Below are positions 49,130 through 57,670 of a stretch of 64,000 nucleotides of DNA, in pieces; position 1 is the stretch's first letter; each line of letters opens with the position of its first letter. The notes beneath the pieces are model-generated. The model saw only the letters and a program-made list of their open reading frames with translations. It ran no database searches and had not been told where the DNA came from. The DNA comes from Luteococcus peritonei. Its GTDB lineage: Bacteria; Actinomycetota; Actinomycetes; Propionibacteriales; Propionibacteriaceae. The position numbers were made by a program, and so were the translations under genes. The stretch covers positions 1 through 64,000 of the forward strand of contig NZ_BAAAIX010000009.1 in assembly GCF_039526385.1 (NCBI RefSeq), given 5' to 3'.

Positions 49130-51424
49130 TCAGAGCGTCGTGTGCTCCGGGGTGTCCGGCTCGTAGGAGACCTCGGCGAAGACCTCGCGCAGCATCATCC
49201 ACCACTGGTCCAGCGGGCGCCGGAAGGTGGGGTCCACGTCCTCCATCATGTGCGCCAGCTGGCGGTGGGAGACGTCGCCGCCCACCAGGCCGATGTACCA
49301 GGAGGCGTCGGGCGTGCCCTTGGCCCAGCCCTCGTCGAACAGGTCGATGGCCCGCGAGACCAGGCGGGTGGCGTGCAGCCGGTCGAAGGGCGAGGGGGAG
49401 CCGCCCTGCTGGATGTGGCCCAGGATCGCCTCGCGCACGTCGTAGCTGCCCTTGCCCTCCTCCTGCAGCAGGCTGGCCAGGAACTTGGTGTCGTAGTGCT
49501 CGCTGGCCCGCTCGTTGCGCACCGCCAGGAACAGGCGGCGCCCCTTCTGGAAGGAGCCGCGCAGCCACTCCATGTCGCGGTACAGGTCGCCCAGGCTGAT
49601 GCCGGTCTCGTGCAGGTAGACCCGCTCGGCGCCACCGGCCAGGCCGCTCATCAGCGCCAGGTAGCCGCAGTAGCGGCCCATGGTCTCCACCACGAAGGAG
49701 CGCTTGGTGGCCGAGCCGGACAGCTTGATCCGGTCGATGGCCTCCACGATCACGTTCAGCGCGGTGTCCGCGCCGATCGCCAGCTCCGTGCCGGGCACGT
49801 TGTTGTCGATGGTGGCGGGCACGCAGATGATCGGGATCTTGAAGGCGGGATAGCGGTCGCGCTCGGCGTGCAGGGTGTGCGCCGCCTGGTAGGCATTCCA
49901 GCCGCCGATCACCATCAGCGCCTCGACATTGGCCTCCTCCAGGGAGCGGCTGATGCCGTACAGGTGCTCCAACGGGGGGATGGTGCGACGGGTGCCCAGC
50001 TCGGCGCCGCCGTCGGCCACCCAGCCCTCCACCGCGTCCCAGCCCAGCTCCTCGATCTCGCCGTCGCGCATCCCGACGAAGCCGTTGCGCACGCCCAGCA
50101 TGGTGTGGCCGCGGCTGATGCCCAGCCGCACCGCGGCCCGGGCCGCGGTGTTCATGCCCGGCGCCAGGCCACCGGCGTGCACCACCGCGATCCGTCGGGC
50201 GTCGCTCTCCGGATTCACCCGGGAGGGCTCGGCCATCTCGTGGAAGATGTTGCGCATCTCGGAGAAGGAGCCGCCGCGCAGCCGCATGGCGGCTTCGAAG
50301 TCGCCCGCGGCGATCAGCTTCGGCACCTCACGGGTCTGGCTCACCGCCTCCATCAGCGGCACCGGGATCACCCGGTTGCCGCGCAGGCCCATCACCATGC
50401 CCTCGCGCTCCGGCCCGGCCGCGAGCACCTCCTTGATCGCGGCATTGCCCAGCCAGGTGGAGGCCCAGCGGTCGTAGGCGCTGGGGGCGCCACCGCGCTG
50501 GACATGGCCCAGGATGGTCACCCGGGCGTCCTCGCCCAGCCGCTGCTCCAACGTGGAGCGCACGTACTCGCTGGTGATCGGGTTGCCGGCGCGGTCCTGT
50601 GCACCCTCGGCCACCAGCACGATGGAGTCACGCCGTCCCGCGTCGCGGCCGCGCTTCAGCTCGGCGCACATCCGCTCCTCCCAGCCCTCGGCGGGCGGGT
50701 TCTCCGGGATCAGGCAGTAGTCGCAGCCACCGGCGATGGCGGCCATCAGCGCCAGGTATCCGCAGTGGCGGCCCATCACCTCCACCACGAAGGAGCGCTG
50801 GTGGCTGGCCGCGGTGCTGGCCAGCGCGTCGATGGCGTCGACGATGCGGTGCAGCGCGGTGTCGGCGCCGATGGTCATGTCGGTGCCCACCAGGTCGTTG
50901 TCGATGCTGCCCACCAGGCCGGCGATCATCAGCACCGGGTGGGCGTCGGCCTCCGCCTGGCTGATCTCGCCGGTGGTGACCAGCTCGTCCAGCAGCCCGG
51001 GCCACTCCTGCCGGAAGGCGTCCAGGCCGGACAGCGACCCGTCGCCGCCGATCACGACGAGCCGGTCGATGCCGTGGTGCATCAGGTTGGCGGCGGCCCG
51101 CACCCGGCCGGCGCGCTCCCGGAAGTCCTTGGAGCGGAAGGTGCCGATGATGGTGCCGCCCTTGTGCAGGATGGAGCCGACGTCGTCCCAGTCGAACTTC
51201 TTGATCCCGTCGCCGCCGTCGATCATCCCCTGGTAGCCCTCGTAGATGGCATAGGGCTGGGCGCCCAGGCGGATGGCGGTGCGCACCACGGCCCGCACGG
51301 CGGCATTCATGCCCTGGGCGTCGCCGCCCGAGGTCAGGATGCCGATCTTGACCGGCTCGGTGCCCTCGGGCTGCTCGGGCGCAATGGGATCAGGGGCGGT
51401 CAGGGACTCGTCGGCGCTGCTCAC
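49130..51424 (-). CDS. pfkA: Eukaryote-type tandem 6-phosphofructokinase
   Basis: A 764-residue protein made of two fused PFK domains (about 25-400 and 415-745), starting at a GTG. The N-half holds the catalytic residues: GGDGS (ATP binding, the Gly version of ATP-dependent enzymes), SIDND (catalytic base), MGRHCGYLALM and GHVQRGGAPSAYDR. The C-half has lost them (IGGWNAYQA instead of GGDGS, TIDNN instead of TIDND) but keeps a fructose-phosphate-like site (METMGRYCGYLA-like and GHIQQGGSPSPFDR), as in animal and fungal PFK, where it binds fructose-2,6-bisphosphate. Segments such as GLVGSIDNDLVGTDMTIGAD and SHQRSFVVEVMGRHCGYLAL are almost those of muscle PFK. Confidence 0.92.
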   Translation of the reverse strand: MSSADESLTAPDPIAPEQPEGTEPVKIGILTSGGDAQGMNAAVRAVVRTAIRLGAQPYAIYEGYQGMIDGGDGIKKFDWDDVGSILHKGGTIIGTFRSKDFRERAGRVRAAANLMHHGIDRLVVIGGDGSLSGLDAFRQEWPGLLDELVTTGEISQAEADAHPVLMIAGLVGSIDNDLVGTDMTIGADTALHRIVDAIDALASTAASHQRSFVVEVMGRHCGYLALMAAIAGGCDYCLIPENPPAEGWEERMCAELKRGRDAGRRDSIVLVAEGAQDRAGNPITSEYVRSTLEQRLGEDARVTILGHVQRGGAPSAYDRWASTWLGNAAIKEVLAAGPEREGMVMGLRGNRVIPVPLMEAVSQTREVPKLIAAGDFEAAMRLRGGSFSEMRNIFHEMAEPSRVNPESDARRIAVVHAGGLAPGMNTAARAAVRLGISRGHTMLGVRNGFVGMRDGEIEELGWDAVEGWVADGGAELGTRRTIPPLEHLYGISRSLEEANVEALMVIGGWNAYQAAHTLHAERDRYPAFKIPIICVPATIDNNVPGTELAIGADTALNVIVEAIDRIKLSGSATKRSFVVETMGRYCGYLALMSGLAGGAERVYLHETGISLGDLYRDMEWLRGSFQKGRRLFLAVRNERASEHYDTKFLASLLQEEGKGSYDVREAILGHIQQGGSPSPFDRLHATRLVSRAIDLFDEGWAKGTPDASWYIGLVGGDVSHRQLAHMMEDVDPTFRRPLDQWWMMLREVFAEVSYEPDTPEHTTL

Positions 51425-51595
51425 CCCTCCATTCTTGCCCGGCGAGGGCAGCGCGGGGGAGGGCGGGGTGACAGTTGTCTTCGCGAGTTCACCCAGCCAC
51501 CTGCTGCCGGCGCGACAAGTACGGCGGGGGCGGCACCCCGACGGTGGTCATCGTCTGCCTGCTTGGAATACTGGCCCGACGGGAGAGGAGCACCG

Positions 51596-52030
51596 ATGGG
51601 CGGACGCTGGACCAAGGTCGTGGTGGTCGTGCTGGGCATCGCCCTGCTGGCCACCTTCGGGCTGAGCGCCCTGGGCGGACAGGTGGCGCAGACGGCTGAC
51701 CGGACCGACGTGACGCCGCTGCTGCGCACTTATGACGCCAACTCGGCGCAGTACTGGAACACCGGCAGCTGTGACGATCCGGTGGTGGCGCAGACCCTCA
51801 AGGCCTCCCGCGAGGCCTTCGACGGGTACGCCCTGGGCGCGGTGCGGGTCGTCTCCACCGAGCAGGAGACCAGCACCGACGACGGACGGATCCGGGTGAG
51901 GGCCGAGGTCCGCACCAGCTGGACGGTCTCGGACGGCAGCGCCAGCAAGGACGGCGGCTCGGTGGACGTGCACCAGCTGGTCTTCGACCAGGGAACCGGC
52001 CGGCTGGTCTCCGACGACTTCGTTCAGTAG
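51596..52030 (+). CDS. Small secreted or membrane-anchored protein, unknown function
   Basis: A 144-residue protein with an N-terminal hydrophobic helix (VVVVVLGIALLATFGLSAL), which may be a signal or an anchor, and a predicted alpha+beta extracellular part (RTYDANSAQYWNTGSCDDPV, then VRVRAEVRTSWTVSDG). GAGAGGAG precedes the ATG at 51596. The fold suggests an NTF2/cystatin-like module, but I cannot assign a family. It overlaps the end of the next gene on the other strand by 7 bp. Confidence 0.7.
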   Translation: MGGRWTKVVVVVLGIALLATFGLSALGGQVAQTADRTDVTPLLRTYDANSAQYWNTGSCDDPVVAQTLKASREAFDGYALGAVRVVSTEQETSTDDGRIRVRAEVRTSWTVSDGSASKDGGSVDVHQLVFDQGTGRLVSDDFVQ

Positions 52031-52413
52031 GAGGGCCCAGACCGGGCGCGGAACTCCGCGATCATCTGTTCGCGCTGCTCGATGGCGCTGAGCACCACCG
52101 GCCGGGGGTCCAGCTCGGTGGGCTCCCGGTCCCACTCCACCACCAACAGCTTCTGCTCGGCGCGGGTCTTGGCGCCGGCGAGGCTGTCGGACGACTCCCA
52201 GCTGGGCCAGAAGCCCTCCTCCAGCGGGCGGAGCTGGACGTAGAACCACCGGCCCCCGGGCGTCTGCTGGGCCTGCTCGCCCATCTCAACGCCGCCCTCA
52301 CTGGCGGCCACCTCGTACCAGAAGTCGTAGTCGGCCTCGACGATCAGCACCGGCAGCCAGACCTCGGGCGCATACCGCCAGGCTCCCTGCGCCACCTGCC
52401 TCACCACGCTCAT
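52024..52413 (-). CDS. Uncharacterised protein, paralogue of the next gene
   Basis: A 129-residue soluble protein. The N-terminal VVRQVAQGAWRYAPEVWLP and the part WFYVQLRPLEEGFWPSWESS align with the neighbour at 52486 (VVAQGAWEYAPGVWLP, and YYYALRALEKKGFWPASPGF), with similar length and order of blocks. Aromatic residues are conserved in both. I do not know the family. Confidence 0.7.
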   Translation of the reverse strand: MSVVRQVAQGAWRYAPEVWLPVLIVEADYDFWYEVAASEGGVEMGEQAQQTPGGRWFYVQLRPLEEGFWPSWESSDSLAGAKTRAEQKLLVVEWDREPTELDPRPVVLSAIEQREQMIAEFRARSGPSY

Positions 52414-52485
52414 GGTTCGAGTCTGGCAGTGCTGGAGGTCGCGCGCAGGACTTTCTGCCCCTCATCAGGGTTGCCGGGAGCGTGC

Positions 52486-52767
52486 TCAGGGCTGGGGCGA
52501 GGACTCGCGGCCCCAGTCCACCGCCACCTTCTGCTCGACGGCCTGGCGCGCCTCGGCCAGGCTCGAGAAGCCAGGGCTGGCCGGCCAGAAGCCCTTCTTC
52601 TCCAGGGCGCGCAGCGCGTAGTAGTAGACCCGGCCCTCGGCGTTCAGCCGGGCCTCGCCGTGGCCCAGTTCGGCCCAGACGTCGCGGTCGCTCTCCAGCA
52701 CCAGGGCCGGCAGCCAGACGCCCGGTGCGTACTCCCAGGCGCCCTGCGCCACCACGGTCACGTCCAT
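52486..52767 (-). CDS. Uncharacterised protein, paralogue of the preceding gene
   Basis: A 93-residue protein sharing VAQGAWxYAPxVWLP, the ExDxDxW block and the FxSLAEARQAVEQK helix (GAKTRAEQK in the other) with its neighbour. The two lie in tandem, 72 bp apart and in the same direction, which indicates a local duplication. No signal peptide or membrane helix is seen. Function unknown. Confidence 0.7.
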   Translation of the reverse strand: MDVTVVAQGAWEYAPGVWLPALVLESDRDVWAELGHGEARLNAEGRVYYYALRALEKKGFWPASPGFSSLAEARQAVEQKVAVDWGRESSPQP

Positions 52768-52834
52768 GCCCCGATCCTGTCAGACCCGCCGTTCCACGTG
52801 GAACGGCCGGGCCCGCGGGGTGGGGGGGGGTGGC

Positions 52835-54703
52835 TCAGGCGCCGGCGCCCAGCACCTCGTCGACGAAGCACCAGCGCCAGTCCTCGCCGGGCTCGATGGA
52901 TCGCATCACGGGATGGCCGGTCTCCTCGAAGTGGCGGGTGGAGTGGCGACCCACCGAGGAGTCGCAGCAGCCCACGTGTCCGCAGGTCAGGCAGAGCCGC
53001 AGGTGCACCGGGTCGGTGCCCTCCTCGCGACAGCCGGCGCAGTAGCCGGCCGTGCTCGGCTCCACCGCGCAGGGTGCCTGCGCCAGGTGCTCGCAGGGCT
53101 CGTCGGGCAGGTTGGGGCGCAGCGGGCTGTCGCGCAGCCTCTCGGCGGCCTCGGTGAAGCGCAGGATGCTCGCCTCCTCGGCGTCGAGTGCCGCGAGCAC
53201 CCGGCTGAGCACCTCGTGCTCGGCCCGCCCGCTGTCGCGCATCGTCAGCACCTCGGCGCGCTCGCCCGCGATCGCCGCACCGCGGAGCCGTCGCCAGCTC
53301 TCGCTGGGCGTCTCCACGTCCGCCTCGGAGCGGCCCAGCCGCTCCCAGACCGAGTTGATGCGTCGCTCGCCCTGCTCCTGCAGCCGGGCCAGGGTGTCCT
53401 CGTCGCCGGGGCGGGCCGCCGCCACGGCCGCCCGGTGACCCGCCGCGACGGCGTGCTGGTAGATGGTGGCCTCCTGCAGGGTGTCCTCGCGGGGGTCAGG
53501 ACCGTGGACGCCGGCCCGCCGCGCCAGCGCCGGCAGGGTGAGCCCCTGGATCAGCAGCGTGCCCAGGGTGACGGCCAGCGCCACCAGGATCAGCACCGAA
53601 CGGTAGGGGGTCTCGGTGGGCAGGGTGAGCGCCGCCGCCAGTGTCACCACGCCGCGCATGCCCGCCCAGGAGGTGATCAGGCTCTCGCGCGCCGGGGTGG
53701 TGGACTGGGTGGGACCGATGTGCACCAGGATCCGGGTGGCGAAGATCCACACCACCCGCAGCACCATCACGGTCAGCAGCACGGCCAGGCAGAGGCCCAC
53801 CACCTGCTGCCAGCCCAGGTCGCTGCCGCGGGCGTCGTCGACGATGTGGCGCACCTGCAGCCCGATCAGCAGGAAGACCGAGTTCTCCAGCAGGAACTGG
53901 ATGGTGCTCCAGTTGACCCGCTGGGTGAGCCGGGTCTGGCCCGACTGGATGGTGGGCGACCGGTCACCCAGCACCAGACCTGCCACCACCACGGCCAGCA
54001 CGCCCGAGCCGTGCAGCTCCTCGGCGGGCACATAGGCGGCGAAGGGGGCCAGCAGGCTGAGCGCGGTGGAGGTCAGCGGGTCGTCGAGCAGCTTGAAGCA
54101 CAGCCCGATCACCTTGGCCACCAACAGGCCCACGACCACGGCCACCACCACGGCGAGCACGAAGTCGCGCAGCACGTGCGGCACCACCACGGCGGTGCCC
54201 ATGGCGGCGATCGCGGTACGCAGCGTGACCAGGGCGGTGGCGTCGTTGACCAGGCTCTCCCCCTCCAGCACGGTCACCACGCGACGGGGCAGGCCGATGG
54301 AGCGGGCCACGGCGGTGGCGGCCACTGCATCCGGCGGGGCCACGACGGCGCCGATCGCCATGGCGGCGGGCCAGCCGATCCCCAGCATGGCGTTCACCAC
54401 CGCGGCCACGCCCACGGCGGTGAAGAGCACCAGGCCGATGGACAGCCAGCCGATGGCCGAGATGTTGCGGCGGAAGTCCACCAGGGAGGTGTTGACCGCG
54501 GAGGCGTAGAGCAGCGGGGGTAGGGCGCCCACGATGATCAGCTCGGGCGACAGGTGCGGCTCGTGGATGAAGGGCAGGTAGCTGCCCAGCAGGCCCACCA
54601 GGATCAGGGCCAGCGGTGCGTTGACGTTGAGGCGTCGCGACAGGGTGGCGACGGCCAGCACCGTGAGGAGGAAGGCGGTGAGGCCGAGCACGAGATGTTC
54701 CAT
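52835..54703 (-). CDS. Na+/H+ antiporter (CPA1/NhaP type) with C-terminal UBP zinc finger
   Basis: A 622-residue protein with about twelve helices in the first 410 residues, including the antiporter motif VAPPDAVAATAVARSIGLPR, the ESLVNDATALV stretch and the ITSWAGMRGVVTLAAALTLP segment near 335-354. The linker (about 415-535) is charged and helical. Residues 540-615 form a UBP-type zinc finger (CEHL, GYCAGCREEG, LCLTCGHVGCC and RHFEETGHPV), a fold that binds the C-terminus of ubiquitin in eukaryotes. The start is taken at 54703; an ATG three codons earlier is also open. The partner of the finger in this cell is unknown. Confidence 0.88.
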   Translation of the reverse strand: MEHLVLGLTAFLLTVLAVATLSRRLNVNAPLALILVGLLGSYLPFIHEPHLSPELIIVGALPPLLYASAVNTSLVDFRRNISAIGWLSIGLVLFTAVGVAAVVNAMLGIGWPAAMAIGAVVAPPDAVAATAVARSIGLPRRVVTVLEGESLVNDATALVTLRTAIAAMGTAVVVPHVLRDFVLAVVVAVVVGLLVAKVIGLCFKLLDDPLTSTALSLLAPFAAYVPAEELHGSGVLAVVVAGLVLGDRSPTIQSGQTRLTQRVNWSTIQFLLENSVFLLIGLQVRHIVDDARGSDLGWQQVVGLCLAVLLTVMVLRVVWIFATRILVHIGPTQSTTPARESLITSWAGMRGVVTLAAALTLPTETPYRSVLILVALAVTLGTLLIQGLTLPALARRAGVHGPDPREDTLQEATIYQHAVAAGHRAAVAAARPGDEDTLARLQEQGERRINSVWERLGRSEADVETPSESWRRLRGAAIAGERAEVLTMRDSGRAEHEVLSRVLAALDAEEASILRFTEAAERLRDSPLRPNLPDEPCEHLAQAPCAVEPSTAGYCAGCREEGTDPVHLRLCLTCGHVGCCDSSVGRHSTRHFEETGHPVMRSIEPGEDWRWCFVDEVLGAGA

Positions 54704-54871
54704 GCCGGGCATTGTGTCAGCCGCTGGCTGTGCCCCTGCTGGCGTCCGCGGGGCCGGACGTCCTCCCGGACGGCCGCGGCCGAGACAGCCTCGGCCGCGC
54801 CCGGTGCAGGGCCTGGAGCAGGGCTTGGGACGGCTGACTAGCGTGGGGGCAACCGAGGAGAGGAACAGGCG

Positions 54872-55294
54872 ATGGAGCAGGAATCCGACCCCGGCGCGGA
54901 AGACCGCGTCTTCACCGACCCCACCGAGGGCCAGGTGGAGCAGTCGGCGCAACGACGCCGGGCCGGCACCGACCAGGGCACGGCCACCGAGGTGGCCGAG
55001 ATCACGGGCCGCTCCACCACCCGGGGCGGGCGGCCGGGCGCCACCACGGTGCTCGACGTGGACACCGCCAAGATCGTCGCCTTCGAGTTCGAGACCGGCG
55101 ACGAACTGCGTGAGCACGCCGCCCACCACCCGGTGCTGATCCAGGTGCTGCGTGGCCGGGTGGACTTCGAGCTGCCGGACCGGACCGTGCACCTGGTGCC
55201 TGGCCAGGTGCTGCACCTCACCCCGATGCTGCGCCATGCCGTCACGGCCCTGGAGCCCACCACGCTGACCGTGACCATGCTGCTGCCGCACTGA
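54872..55294 (+). CDS. Cupin-fold protein
   Basis: A 140-residue protein. The N-terminal 45 residues are polar and probably disordered; the rest is a compact beta barrel (FEFETGDELREHAAHHPVLI, QVLRGRVDFELPDRTVHLVP and GQVLHLTPMLRHAVTALEPT) with the His positions of a small cupin. Divergent from the Na+/H+ antiporter gene. Substrate unknown. Confidence 0.8.
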   Translation: MEQESDPGAEDRVFTDPTEGQVEQSAQRRRAGTDQGTATEVAEITGRSTTRGGRPGATTVLDVDTAKIVAFEFETGDELREHAAHHPVLIQVLRGRVDFELPDRTVHLVPGQVLHLTPMLRHAVTALEPTTLTVTMLLPH

Positions 55295-55350
55295 CGGCGG
55301 CCCGCGGTGCGGCCTCGCGGTGGGCCGGCCGGGCCGGGTGTCCGGAGCCC

Positions 55351-56238
55351 TCAGACGCGCACCCGCAGCGCGGCCGGCTCCACGCGGAAGTCCATCCGCG
55401 AGCACTCGCCCACGGCGTCGCCGTCGAGCTGCACCAGCGCCGGGCGCTTCGAGACCACCGTGAAGCGCCGCCCCGCCTGGTGCAGCACCGAGGGGTGTCC
55501 GCCCCGACGCCGGGTGAGGATCATCCACAGCGCCGCCGTCCAGCCCAGCAGGCCGTGGGGCGCGAAGACCAGCAGGTCCAGCTGGTCATCGTCGACGGCG
55601 GCCTGCGGCATCAGCATCACGCCGCCCTGCACCTGGCCGCAGTTGCCCACCAGGACGCTACGGGCGTGCTGGCGCCAGCTGCCGGTCGCACTGGTGATCC
55701 GCACGTGCAGCCCCTTCGTGGCTACCCGCCGCAGGCCGGACAAGCCATAGGCCAGCCAGCCGATCCGCGCCTTGGTGGCCTCCGAGGCTCCGGCCATGGT
55801 CTCCGCGTCCAGGCCCATGCCGCTCATCACCAGGAAGATCTCCTCCGGCTGCGCGTCCAGCCGGACCCATCCCACGTCCACCGCCCGGTCGCTGCCCTCC
55901 AGCGCGGCGACGAAGGCCTCGTCCAGCGAGCTGGTGGGCAGGCCCAGGTTCAGCGCCAGCAGGTTGCCGGTGCCGCCGGGCAACAGGCCCAGGCTCGCCC
56001 GGCTGCCCAGCAGGCCGTGCGCAACCGAGCGCACCGTCCCGTCGCCGCCCAGGGCGCAGACCAGGCCGGCGCCCTGCTCCAGGGCCTGCCGGGTCTGTCC
56101 CCGGCCGGGGTCCTCGGCGCTGGTCTCCAGCCACAGCAGCCGGTGGTCGTGCTCGCTCGCCGTCCTGGACAGGGCCGCGCGCACCGCCTCGACATCATCC
56201 AGCTTGGTGGGGTTCGCCACCACGGCCACGGTCTGCAT
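55351..56238 (-). CDS. Diacylglycerol/sphingosine kinase-family protein (DagK-like)
   Basis: A 295-residue lipid-kinase-fold protein with the nucleotide-binding GGDGTVRSV (near 64-72) and LLPGGTGNLLALNLGLP (near 85-101) motifs, and the later HARSVLVGNCGQVQGGV and LDGDAVGE. It should phosphorylate a lipid such as diacylglycerol. The ATG at 56238 is used; the frame stays open through the hairpin repeat upstream, an artefact of that repeat's period. Confidence 0.88.
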   Translation of the reverse strand: MQTVAVVANPTKLDDVEAVRAALSRTASEHDHRLLWLETSAEDPGRGQTRQALEQGAGLVCALGGDGTVRSVAHGLLGSRASLGLLPGGTGNLLALNLGLPTSSLDEAFVAALEGSDRAVDVGWVRLDAQPEEIFLVMSGMGLDAETMAGASEATKARIGWLAYGLSGLRRVATKGLHVRITSATGSWRQHARSVLVGNCGQVQGGVMLMPQAAVDDDQLDLLVFAPHGLLGWTAALWMILTRRRGGHPSVLHQAGRRFTVVSKRPALVQLDGDAVGECSRMDFRVEPAALRVRV

Positions 56239-56314
56239 GGACAAACGGTAGTGCTGCCGCAACCCCGCCCACCATGCCGTAGAGGGGGTGCCGTCAGCCG
56301 ATCGGCAGCCTGAC

Positions 56315-56448
56315 GACCCGGCCTCGCATGCCAGCCGGGCGAGCCGATGACCCGGCCTCGCACGCGAGCCGGGCGAGCCGATGACCCGGCCTCGCACGCG
56401 AGCCGGGCGAGCCGATGACCCGGCCTCGCACGCGAGCCGGGCAGGAGC
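56315..56448. repeat. Four tandem 34-bp hairpin units between two genes
   Basis: Units start at 56315, 56349, 56383 and 56417; the second and third are identical, the first and last differ at a few bases. Each unit can form a stem from CCCGGCCTCGC and GCGAGCCGGG with a short AC turn and one bulge. The array fills the space between the lipid-kinase gene and cds1. Confidence 0.85.
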
Positions 56449-56460
56449 AAGAATGGCGCC

Positions 56461-57585
56461 ATGACCGAAGCGTTGCAGCCCTCACCGGCACAGCTGTGGG
56501 ACCAGTTGCGCGACCACGACCGCAGCGACCACGACCTGCGCGCCTGGGTGGCCGAACGGGTGCGGCGGCTGGAGGCCGACGCGCAGCGCTCGGCCGACAC
56601 CCACCTGCTCAAGATGGACCTCCCCTCGGCCTGGGGCATCGACCTCTACGTCAAGGACGAGTCCACCCACACCACCGGCAGCCTGAAGCACCGGCTGGCC
56701 CGATCCCTGTTCACCTACGCCCTGGTCAACGGCTGGCTGCGCCCCGGCACCCTGGTGGTGGAGGCCTCCTCCGGCTCGACGGCGGTCAGCGAGGCGCACT
56801 TCGCCCGGATGCTGGACCTGCCCTTCGTCGCGGTACTGCCCCGGGGGACCAGCCAGGAGAAGATCCGGCTGATCGAGGCCGAGGGCGGGCGGGTGCACTT
56901 CGTGGAGCGCGCCAGCCAGATGTGCACCGAGAGCCGACGCCTGGCGGCCGAGCACGGCGGACACTTCCTGGACCAGTTCACCTACGCGGAGCGGGCCACG
57001 GACTGGCGCGGCAACAACAACATCGCGCAGTCGATCTTCCAGCAGATGGCCTTCGAGCCGCACCCGGTGCCGGCCTGGATCGTGGTGGGTGCGGGCACCG
57101 GCGGCAGCTCGGCCACCCTGGGCCGCTCATTGCGCTACCACAAGTTCAGCACCCGGCTGTGCGTGGCCGACGTCGAGGGTTCTGCCTTCTACGAGGCCTG
57201 GAGCACCGATGACCCGCAGGTCGACACCGGCCGCTCCTCTCGGATCGAGGGGATCGGACGACCTCGGCTGGAACCCAGCTTCGTGGGCAGCGTGGTGGAC
57301 CGGATGATCAGCGTCCCCGACGAGGCATCTGTGGCGGGCTGCCGTTTCGGTTCGGCCCGGCTGGGCCGCCGGGTGGGGGCCTCCACCGGCACGAACCTGG
57401 TGGCCGTGGCCCGGCTGGTCACCGAGATGCGCCAGCGCGGCGAGCAGGGCAGCATCGTCACCCTGCTCTGCGACGCCGGGGAGCGCTATGCCAACACCTA
57501 CTTCGACGACGACTGGGTGGCCGCGCAGGGCTGGCAGGTGGCGGGCTGGGTGGCCGCCCTGGAGGCAGCGCTGCCCCCGGCCTGA
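56461..57585 (+). CDS. cds1: L-cysteine desulfhydrase Cds1 (PLP-dependent)
   Basis: A 374-residue fold-type II PLP enzyme. It aligns well with mycobacterial Cds1 (Rv3684): RSADTHLLKMDLPSAWGIDL, the PLP lysine in TTGSLKHRLARSLFTYALVN, SGSTAVSEAHFARMLDLPF, the phosphate loop GAGTGGSSATLGRSLRY and SIVTLLCDAGERYANTYFDD. Cds1 breaks L-cysteine into sulfide, ammonia and pyruvate and helps redox balance. It starts 12 bp after the hairpin array and ends before a strong hairpin. Confidence 0.9.
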   Translation: MTEALQPSPAQLWDQLRDHDRSDHDLRAWVAERVRRLEADAQRSADTHLLKMDLPSAWGIDLYVKDESTHTTGSLKHRLARSLFTYALVNGWLRPGTLVVEASSGSTAVSEAHFARMLDLPFVAVLPRGTSQEKIRLIEAEGGRVHFVERASQMCTESRRLAAEHGGHFLDQFTYAERATDWRGNNNIAQSIFQQMAFEPHPVPAWIVVGAGTGGSSATLGRSLRYHKFSTRLCVADVEGSAFYEAWSTDDPQVDTGRSSRIEGIGRPRLEPSFVGSVVDRMISVPDEASVAGCRFGSARLGRRVGASTGTNLVAVARLVTEMRQRGEQGSIVTLLCDAGERYANTYFDDDWVAAQGWQVAGWVAALEAALPPA

Positions 57586-57602
57586 ACCAGTCGGGACACG
57601 AA

Positions 57603-57632
57603 GGACCCCCGCACCGGTTGGTGCGGGGGTCC
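57603..57632. terminator. Strong hairpin between cds1 and the DUF3618 operon
   Basis: Perfect 13-base arms GGACCCCCGCACC (57603-57615) and GGTGCGGGGGTCC (57620-57632) around a four-base loop, 17 bp after the cds1 stop and 38 bp before the end of the convergent gene; serves both strands. Confidence 0.85.
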
Positions 57633-57670
57633 TGTCGTGCTGCCGTCCGGGCGGTGAGCCCGGGGGGCGA

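Noticed and set aside
48890..52030. A 1046-codon open frame on the plus strand
   Set aside because: It is antisense to the phosphofructokinase gene over most of its length, with shadow composition; only the last 144 codons (51596-52030) have a ribosome site and a protein-like sequence.
56315..56448. CRISPR array
   Set aside because: The units are directly adjacent without spacers, and no cas genes occur in the window.
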